NCBI GenBank assembly: GCA_964566895.1
Contig: CAZMJP010000003.1
Span: 1-43,206 of the forward strand
Direction of reading: 5' to 3'
Origin: CAZMJP01 sp964566895
GTDB taxonomy: Bacteria > Patescibacteriota > Patescibacteriia > UBA2591 > UBA6264
DNA length: 43,206 bases
A program made the position numbers and the translations under genes. The notes under the pieces are model-generated. The model did not search any database and had not been told where the DNA came from. It worked only from the letters and a program-made list of their open reading frames with translations. This document shows, piece after piece, positions 37,640 to 43,206 of this stretch. The number at the start of each line of letters is the position of its first letter. The first letter of the stretch is position 1.

Positions 37640-40243
37640 TTAACCAAGGATTTTACTTTCTAACGCTTCTTCAAATTCTCTCTTCAACTGTTCATTATAA
37701 AATGGCAATCCGATTAACTTAAAGTTCGTATTTTCTAATTTAAAATCTGTATCCGCTTTAGTTTCCAATTCCAGCAAAAACTTTTGCTTCCAACCCTCTT
37801 TAGAATCTTCAAACTTACCCTTTCTATCTTTAAATTGATTTCCTTTTGGTTCAATGAAAATTTGATAAATACTTACGACATGATTTCTTCTTTTCAAGAG
37901 CATAATAAAGTCCGGCTCAAAAACCCCTCCGTCTTCAAAGCCGAAAACCTGAAAAAATTTTTCGTTGCGCAATAAAGCGATATCTGAATATTTTTGTCTT
38001 AATTTTTCTATAAACCCGTCAATAAAACTGATGAAGTTTTGCTCTTCGTCGGTACCATAAAATTCTGTCTGTGCGTACCAATCTCTATCTGCCAAATTAA
38101 CATCTTCCAATTTTTTACTATCTACTTCATCCTTATCGATCTTAATTTTCTTGTCGTAAAAAACTTCTTTCAGCATTTTCGCCTTAAACAAATTAGTTCC
38201 CACAAAATCCGCTGTTTTCGTTCTTGCCTGTTCAGATATGGTTTTAATAACAAACAAAGCCGATTCGATTTTTTCTTGCGCCGTCAATCCATTAACTTTT
38301 CCTTTCGGTCCGGAAATCTCAATATCAATTCCGCCTAAGTATTCCAGCGATGTTATAAATTCACGTACCGATTTTATGTGTGGAAAATATTTTTTGAGAT
38401 TATCAAATTTAAAGAATTCAATTTTATCCAAAGCTCCTCTTAATATATTCTCTCCGAAATCAGAAAATTTAAATGTTTTCCTTACCGTTCCGTTTGTTTT
38501 GTTTTTTCCGCTGGCTTCGCCTTCGTCTAGAATGGCGATTTCCGTTAATTCCCCGGTTTTTAATCGCCATTTATAATTTGTCTCAATTTTGGCATTTGCC
38601 AAACTAAATATCTCTTCTCGCTGATTTTCCACCCGATCATTTATAAACACTACGCCCTTTTTCCAAAATTCGGTCTTTTTGAATTCCGGCTTGATGAACA
38701 AACTCACCTGAACGTGCTTTTCCGGTATAATTCCGAGTTCTGTTAGCGTACTCTTAATTTCCTCAATATATTTCGGATTGTGGGCACTATGATAATGCAG
38801 CGTTTCCACAATCCGAAGTTCGTTTTCAACGTCTTCGTCAAATTTTCTTTTGTATTTATCTTCTGCATCGTTCAGCCGAAAAGGAAAATATCGCGCTCCT
38901 CGACCAATAAGCTGGGCTTCGCCCATTGTGGTATTGCCGGGCTTATATTTTCCGCGAACCCAGCTGCCGTCTCGTGTATCATACAACCGGACAATATCAA
39001 ATAAGTTCAGCACGTCCCAGCCCTCATTTAACATATTCACGGCAAAAATCGCTCTTATTTCATTATTTTTATCTTCCAAGGAATTTAACTTTAATTGTCT
39101 TTCCTCATCAATGTTTTCAGAGTCCAAAAGCATGCATTTTTCTTCCGCAAAATCTTCTCGTAATTCTTGAATAAGATTTTCAAAACTTATGCCGGATTTC
39201 GCCAAATAAGCAAAAACTTTCTCGAGGGTTGTTCCTTTAGCTCTCGCGGCTATCGTTTCAAAATCGCGAGCTGATATGTTCTTTATCTTTTCCAAAAACG
39301 CGGAGTAATTTTCTCCCGACTCTTTAATTGTTTTTGATTTAAAAAGCAAAACCGGCTTTAGATGTAATTTATGCTTTTCCGCGATTTTGCGACGATATTG
39401 ACTTAAAACCGCTGCTTGCAGAGCGCGGTCCACCGGCTCCAAATCCGCTTCCAAAACTTCAATTTCCTTTGAATATTTATCTAGCCGGAAATGCTTTAAA
39501 TCATACTGATAAATAATTTTGTCTTCGTATTTTTTGCGGATATCTTCGTTGCCTAAATCTATCGTGGCGGTAAATTCCAGCAAAATATTTTTCGGATTTT
39601 TCCCGAAAATCTTTTTCAAAACCGTGTATTCCCAAGTCTTTTCCAATTCTTCCTCTTTTTTATTCTTTGTTATTGCTTGTACATGATGGGCTTCGTCTGA
39701 TATAAGAACAATATCTTTTCCTTCAAATTCTTCTTCGGTTAAAGCATTTTCTTTTGGATTGTTTATGCGGATATGCAAAAGTGATGTAGTAGCAAAAAGA
39801 ATGTTTATATCTTCCGTACTTGCCGCTTCAAAATTATTAACTTCTTTTACAAAAACTTCTTTTTCTCCAAATTTGATTTTGGGCGCGAATAAATATTTTT
39901 CCGAAAGCGGATTTAAAAAATTGTCTTTTGTTTTTTCAATAATGTTTGTGCTATTTACGAAAAAAATGAAATTCCGGTAGCCCTGCTTATAAAGTTGTAA
40001 AATGTTAGCGGCCATAATAAGAGTTTTGCCGCTACCGGTTGCCATATGAAAAAGCATCTGCGCCGGAAATTTTCTTTGTTGATAACCGCCAAAATAAAAA
40101 TCAAAGCGCCCAATCGCTTCCTTTTGGTATTCTCGCAACTCAAATTTTGGATTCAAATTTTGGACTACTTCGCCATCAAGCCGAGAAGTAAAAAAATCCT
40201 GTCCGAACGATTCTTTGTTGGCGTTAAAGGTTTTGTAAAGCAT
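37640..40243 (-). CDS. res: Type III restriction enzyme Res subunit (DEAD/DEAH helicase-nuclease)
   Basis: 867 residues. Helicase domain: YQKEAIGRFDFYFGG (Q-like), Walker A MATGSGKTLIMAANI (about 66-80), Walker B/DEAH DIVLISDEAHHVQAITK (about 175-190), motif III FTATID, motif VI region QLIGRGARYFPF (about 440-452). C-terminal PD-(D/E)xK nuclease: VFEPDFIMLLK then IFIEPKGNQFKDRKGK (about 790-830) with D...ExK in the right order. Length and order match type III Res and the RM family of putative ATP-dependent nucleases in CPR. It cleaves DNA after translocation when the cognate Mod finds unmodified sites. It starts 1 bp after the stop of AbiEii, so its translation is coupled to the toxin gene. 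Confidence 0.94.
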   Translation of the reverse strand: MLYKTFNANKESFGQDFFTSRLDGEVVQNLNPKFELREYQKEAIGRFDFYFGGYQQRKFPAQMLFHMATGSGKTLIMAANILQLYKQGYRNFIFFVNSTNIIEKTKDNFLNPLSEKYLFAPKIKFGEKEVFVKEVNNFEAASTEDINILFATTSLLHIRINNPKENALTEEEFEGKDIVLISDEAHHVQAITKNKKEEELEKTWEYTVLKKIFGKNPKNILLEFTATIDLGNEDIRKKYEDKIIYQYDLKHFRLDKYSKEIEVLEADLEPVDRALQAAVLSQYRRKIAEKHKLHLKPVLLFKSKTIKESGENYSAFLEKIKNISARDFETIAARAKGTTLEKVFAYLAKSGISFENLIQELREDFAEEKCMLLDSENIDEERQLKLNSLEDKNNEIRAIFAVNMLNEGWDVLNLFDIVRLYDTRDGSWVRGKYKPGNTTMGEAQLIGRGARYFPFRLNDAEDKYKRKFDEDVENELRIVETLHYHSAHNPKYIEEIKSTLTELGIIPEKHVQVSLFIKPEFKKTEFWKKGVVFINDRVENQREEIFSLANAKIETNYKWRLKTGELTEIAILDEGEASGKNKTNGTVRKTFKFSDFGENILRGALDKIEFFKFDNLKKYFPHIKSVREFITSLEYLGGIDIEISGPKGKVNGLTAQEKIESALFVIKTISEQARTKTADFVGTNLFKAKMLKEVFYDKKIKIDKDEVDSKKLEDVNLADRDWYAQTEFYGTDEEQNFISFIDGFIEKLRQKYSDIALLRNEKFFQVFGFEDGGVFEPDFIMLLKRRNHVVSIYQIFIEPKGNQFKDRKGKFEDSKEGWKQKFLLELETKADTDFKLENTNFKLIGLPFYNEQLKREFEEALESKILG

Positions 40244-40244
40244 A

Positions 40245-41000
40245 TCAGGTAATTTGCCTGTTTATCTCCGCTCCCAGCGCGCGTTGAAAATCGCGTATGA
40301 TTGCTTGTTGGTCGGCTGGTAGAAAGGCGCTGAGTTCGCCACGGAAATCGATAACTCTTGCATCTGCAATAATCATATCTTTTATTTCTTTCAACCGTTT
40401 TTTATGCTCGCCGGAGAGCATATTTTTGCGCATTATAAAGTATAAGTCATAAAAATCGCGCGGTTTTTTACGCTCTAAAAGCGCACCGAAGATTTTTTCT
40501 TCTACTAATTCGTTCTGCGGCAAATGTAAAAGGGTGTACGTCGGTACAAAATCGTTCGCCACACTATCCACCTCTTCCACTATTTTTCTGCCGTCTCTCG
40601 ACGAAATGTTTATCTCCATCCCGACAGGTTGAAAGTCTAAAATCGTAAAAGTTGCAACGCCGAAATAGCCACCGCTTGTCTGGTTGGATTTTTCACCAAC
40701 TTCCACTTTTATTCCCGTCCATTCAATTTCCGCGAGCACGCGCAGAAATAAATCTTCAACAAACTTTTTAATTTCACGATCATCAACTTTAAACGCCGAA
40801 AAATCAAGATCTTCAGAAAAACGCGGGCTGCCATAAATAATGCGCAACGCCGTGCCGCCCTTGAAAAGTAAATTATTAGCTGCGGGAAGTTTGTAAAGTT
40901 CGCTCAAAAACACGTGCTGAAAATACTCCCGCACGATATTGGGGAATATGCCGGTTTGATACCGTGTTGCCAATTTTTGCAATGTTTCTTTAGCAATCAT
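40245..41000 (-). CDS. abiEii: AbiEii-type nucleotidyltransferase toxin
   Basis: 251 residues. DUF1814/AbiEii signature: LLFKGGTALRIIYGSPRFSE followed by DLDFSAF (about 42-68) gives motif I (GGTA) and motif II (DxD in EDLDF); YTLLHLPQNELVEEKIFGAL and LLERKKPRDFYDLYFIMRKN (about 155-190) contain the Lys and Asp residues of motifs III-IV. AbiEii is the GTP-dependent nucleotidyltransferase toxin of type IV abortive-infection TA systems. Its start overlaps the antitoxin stop by 4 bp (ATGA at 40997-41000), implying coupled translation. The res gene follows after 1 bp. No truncation is visible. Confidence 0.93.
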   Translation of the reverse strand: MIAKETLQKLATRYQTGIFPNIVREYFQHVFLSELYKLPAANNLLFKGGTALRIIYGSPRFSEDLDFSAFKVDDREIKKFVEDLFLRVLAEIEWTGIKVEVGEKSNQTSGGYFGVATFTILDFQPVGMEINISSRDGRKIVEEVDSVANDFVPTYTLLHLPQNELVEEKIFGALLERKKPRDFYDLYFIMRKNMLSGEHKKRLKEIKDMIIADARVIDFRGELSAFLPADQQAIIRDFQRALGAEINRQIT

Positions 41001-41596
41001 TTGAGCGTAGTTTTTATGATGCTTGTTAATTTTTCATTGTGGAAAAGTGAAACGTAGCGTCCTGCTTTCGCTGGATTGATTTTTTCTTTATCAAACCGCG
41101 AAATTGGCTTAAGTCCGTCAAGGAGACGGAAATAATTGGTATCCACAAACGCCTTTTCGGCATCGGCAATTCTGAAACTTAAATTATCCTGTCGCGCCGT
41201 TTCATAACCGGTGAATGCCGCCTTTTTTATTTTTCGATACGAAAAAATTTTGCCGAGCTTTTCAAATCGCCGCGTGGCTTTGGGCGTCACGGAAGTTATT
41301 TCATATACCGTCTCCGGTATGACGCGGTGATACGAAAGCGCGAATTCACGGGAAACATATGACGGTTCGTAAAGTTTATTGGCTAAGAATAATTCCGACG
41401 GCTCAGTATCGGCTAAAGCGTAAAGACCGCGCTTAAGTCGGAGTATAAAATGTTGTTGCGCGTAGCGGTGAAGCAATTTTGAAACTGCCGTTTCCGAAAG
41501 CCCGAAAAGCGCCCGAACATCGCGCGCGGTAAAAACAGGGAGTTTTTTCTCCTTTATTCTAGCGGCGAATTTTGTCTGGTTCACTAATTTGACCAT
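40997..41596 (-). CDS. abiEi: AbiEi-type antitoxin / transcriptional regulator
   Basis: 199 residues. The N-terminal winged HTH (about 15-65): PVFTARDVRALFGLSETAVS, LLHRYAQQHFILRLKRGLYAL. The C-terminal domain with YEPSYVSREFALSYHRVIPE and YEITSVTPKATRRFEKLGKI matches AbiEi proteins; the C-terminal part neutralises AbiEii and the HTH represses the operon. A promoter (TTGACA, 17 bp, TAAAAT at 41603-41631) ends 6 bp before the ATG, hence a leaderless transcript that starts here. It follows mod by 39 bp, which is why antitoxin, toxin and Res have a promoter separate from Mod. Confidence 0.92.
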   Translation of the reverse strand: MVKLVNQTKFAARIKEKKLPVFTARDVRALFGLSETAVSKLLHRYAQQHFILRLKRGLYALADTEPSELFLANKLYEPSYVSREFALSYHRVIPETVYEITSVTPKATRRFEKLGKIFSYRKIKKAAFTGYETARQDNLSFRIADAEKAFVDTNYFRLLDGLKPISRFDKEKINPAKAGRYVSLFHNEKLTSIIKTTLK

Positions 41597-41602
41597 ATTG
41601 TC

Positions 41603-41631
41603 ATTTTACCGAATTAAAGTTAGGGTGTCAA
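41603..41631 (-). promoter_or_regulatory. Internal promoter of the AbiE-res unit, predicted leaderless
   Basis: Minus strand: consensus TTGACA (41626-41631), 17 bp, TAAAAT (41603-41608), ATG at 41596. It fills almost the entire 39-bp gap between mod and abiEi. I see no obvious long inverted repeat for AbiEi binding in the gap itself. Confidence 0.75.
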
Positions 41632-41635
41632 ATCT

Positions 41636-43206
41636 TCAGCCATAAAACGCCTTGTTCAGCGCCTTCTCTTCTTTGCTTATTCTATATTCCTCATCGTCAA
41701 TCTCGCTGTAATTGATGTAGAGATGGTTTTTGTTCAGCGCTTCAAGCAAGAATCTCTTTTGGTTTTCAAGCGATAAATCGGCAAAATCTTTAGCGACTTT
41801 ATCAAACACGGCGATATCAACTTTGTAGCTCAAGCGCGCTTTTTCTTTCATTGTCTCCCATAATTTCTGCAATTCTGCGGCGGTTTTTGCTTTCTTTACT
41901 TGCTCAACAAAATTTTCATTCCATTTCGCTAGCTCCATATATAGAAAATCGGTCTCAATTTTTTCATTTTTCAAAAATTTATAAATTCGCTCATTACAAT
42001 CTTTTACATGCTCACTGAGTTGCTCAATTAGGATAAATTTTCTATTTCCGCCATCTTCCTTGTTTAGTTCCAGTGTTGCATGCCCGGTTGTGCCCGAGCC
42101 AGCAAAAAAATCTAAAACTATATCATTCTTTTTCGTCATGATTTTTAATACATCAACTACCGTATAAAGAGATTTCGGGAAACTTACCCGTAATTTTCTC
42201 CCTAATAATTTCTCAACTAATCTTGTCCCGTAGAATGTGGCGTTATATTTTTTATCAAACCAATGCGTAATTAACATCTGCTGCTCTCTATACTTCTTAT
42301 AAATTTGAATGTTTTCGTTTTCGTCTTTTGCGGCAATATATTCTTCGCCACTATCCTCACTTGTTAAATTTTTCGCAAAAGTATCTTTCTTTAGTTGCCA
42401 GGCTTTTTCTTTCCCATTAACTACGGGTAAAACTTTTACATAATTTCTTTTTTGCTCCAAAGTAATTTCTTCCAAATCCGGACTTACGAAAATTGGATAG
42501 AAATAATTTTCTTTTTCGTTTCTTAGCTTCTCTTCGATATTGGCCAACCTTATGAAGTTTTCTAACCTGTATTTTCCTTGCTCGTCTTCAAGATTAAATG
42601 TTTGCTTCTTCTCGATATTGATTGCTACTTTATTAAAATTCGCATGTTCTTTGTTTTTGGCATAAACCAACATGAAATCAATCGTTACCGAAAAAAACTT
42701 AGTAAACTGCCTTCCTCGAGGATTCGTCAAAACGCAAACGACGCCCAATCGGTTATCTCTGCCAAATATCTCATCCGCTATTTCACCCAGATAGAATAAT
42801 TCATTATGGTCTATGGCAATAGCAATAAATCCGTCTTCCGCTAAAAGGCTCCTTGCGATTTCGAGGCGATTTTTTATAAATGTCAACCATGTAGAATGAT
42901 TGAACGCGTTGTTGTATGTAAATGTTTCCAAACTTCCGCCAGTATTATACGGTGGATCAATGTAAATCAGTTTTACTCTTCCGGCGAAGCGTTTTTTGAG
43001 AGAATGGAGAGCTAAAAGATTGTTACCTTTAATAATGAGATTGTCTTTAATGTCGCCATTCTCATCGATTTTAAACTTATCAAATTCATACTCACCAGTT
43101 TTATCAATTCTTTTTGCGTTGGTAAAAACCTTCGAGTCTAAAAGCCGGCTAATTTCATCCGGCGCTAAGGTTTCGTTCCAAAAAATCTCATCGCGCTTTT
43201 GGTCTT
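41636..43206 (-). CDS. mod: Type III DNA methyltransferase Mod subunit (5' end outside window)
   Basis: The frame is open to the right edge (from 43204), so at least 523 residues are present and the N-terminus is missing; an internal ATG at 42931 is downstream of the catalytic motif and is not the start. The order is motif IV IYIDPPYNTGGSLETF near the 5' side, then further downstream motif I VLDFFAGSGTTGHATLELN, the arrangement of beta-class N6-adenine or N4-cytosine methyltransferases such as EcoP15I Mod. The phrase LLAEDGFIAIAIDHNELFYL and WFDKKYNATFYGTRL belong to the same family. It methylates the recognition site, provides specificity to Res and is the first visible gene of the RM/AbiE island. 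Confidence 0.93.
   Translation of the reverse strand, partial: DQKRDEIFWNETLAPDEISRLLDSKVFTNAKRIDKTGEYEFDKFKIDENGDIKDNLIIKGNNLLALHSLKKRFAGRVKLIYIDPPYNTGGSLETFTYNNAFNHSTWLTFIKNRLEIARSLLAEDGFIAIAIDHNELFYLGEIADEIFGRDNRLGVVCVLTNPRGRQFTKFFSVTIDFMLVYAKNKEHANFNKVAINIEKKQTFNLEDEQGKYRLENFIRLANIEEKLRNEKENYFYPIFVSPDLEEITLEQKRNYVKVLPVVNGKEKAWQLKKDTFAKNLTSEDSGEEYIAAKDENENIQIYKKYREQQMLITHWFDKKYNATFYGTRLVEKLLGRKLRVSFPKSLYTVVDVLKIMTKKNDIVLDFFAGSGTTGHATLELNKEDGGNRKFILIEQLSEHVKDCNERIYKFLKNEKIETDFLYMELAKWNENFVEQVKKAKTAAELQKLWETMKEKARLSYKVDIAVFDKVAKDFADLSLENQKRFLLEALNKNHLYINYSEIDDEEYRISKEEKALNKAFYG

Noticed and set aside
42578..42799. Plus-strand frame inside mod
   Set aside because: It is antisense to the methyltransferase and lacks a start signal.
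1..43206. Recoding of TGA as Gly (Gracilibacteria/Absconditabacteria code)
   Set aside because: TGA serves as a stop in yqeY and others and all well-known families read through cleanly in code 11.
1..43206. tRNA or rRNA genes
   Set aside because: I inspected all intergenic gaps on both strands and saw no cloverleaf-type sequence or rRNA core motif.

Overview
The window looks like chromosomal DNA from a Candidate Phyla Radiation (Patescibacteria) bacterium, probably Parcubacteria-like. It is AT-rich and gene-dense, and almost every gene lies on the minus strand; the aspartokinase is the only clear plus-strand protein gene. Supporting hallmarks are a giant surface protein with a T4SS-pilin-like membrane module, a tiny lysine/arginine-rich protein, a DUF5679-type zinc ribbon, compact co-directional operons and many very short or absent 5' leaders. 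TGA acts as a stop (for example at the end of yqeY), so the alternative code of Gracilibacteria/Absconditabacteria does not apply. The lineage call is inferred from gene content; there is no rRNA in the window to confirm it.

Layout from left to right. 1-8.3 kb: two secreted cell-surface proteins in tandem, a Cys-rich MopE-like protein that runs off the left edge and a protein of about 2,200 residues with a pilin-like anchor, Ig-like, IPT/TIG, FN3 and DUF1554 modules. 8.4-10.9 kb: yqeY, rpsU, parB, parA. 11-14 kb: a stand-alone receiver protein and a dCache-HAMP-PAS histidine kinase. 14-16.5 kb: a small membrane protein, a SIMPL-domain protein and an MFS transporter, punctuated by good promoters and terminators. 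16.6-22.2 kb: a DNA repair cluster (polX, rarA, an HRDC-XseA fusion, xseB) followed by a YjbQ-family gene and a possible 56-residue protein. 22.3-24.1 kb: a zinc ribbon protein, an M23 peptidase and a 26-residue basic protein.

24.3-32.6 kb reads as one physiological unit: a methyltransferase/acyltransferase-like fusion, an ECF sigma factor, a probable membrane partner of that sigma factor, two small envelope proteins, and a MacAB-type adaptor/ATPase/permease set ending in another small secreted OB-like protein. 32.7-35.6 kb holds aspartokinase with a promoter, a UPF0316-like membrane protein, a dead paralogue of the ECF sigma factor (one-base deletion plus loss of region 4) and a ZIP metal transporter.

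35.6-43.2 kb is the accessory part. A plus-strand promoter drives what looks like an undescribed structured RNA of about 155 nt that begins with a perfect Shine-Dalgarno sequence and ends in a terminator. Next to it is a thioredoxin fused to a ferredoxin:thioredoxin-reductase-like catalytic domain. A BRO-family gene follows, bracketed by direct copies of a palindrome with REP-like debris on both sides. The right end is a defence island in which a type III restriction-modification pair (mod and res) encloses an AbiEi/AbiEii toxin-antitoxin pair. An internal, apparently leaderless promoter sits immediately after mod and drives antitoxin-toxin-res. I regard the split RM/AbiE operon and the plus-strand RNA as the two best candidates for something undescribed.
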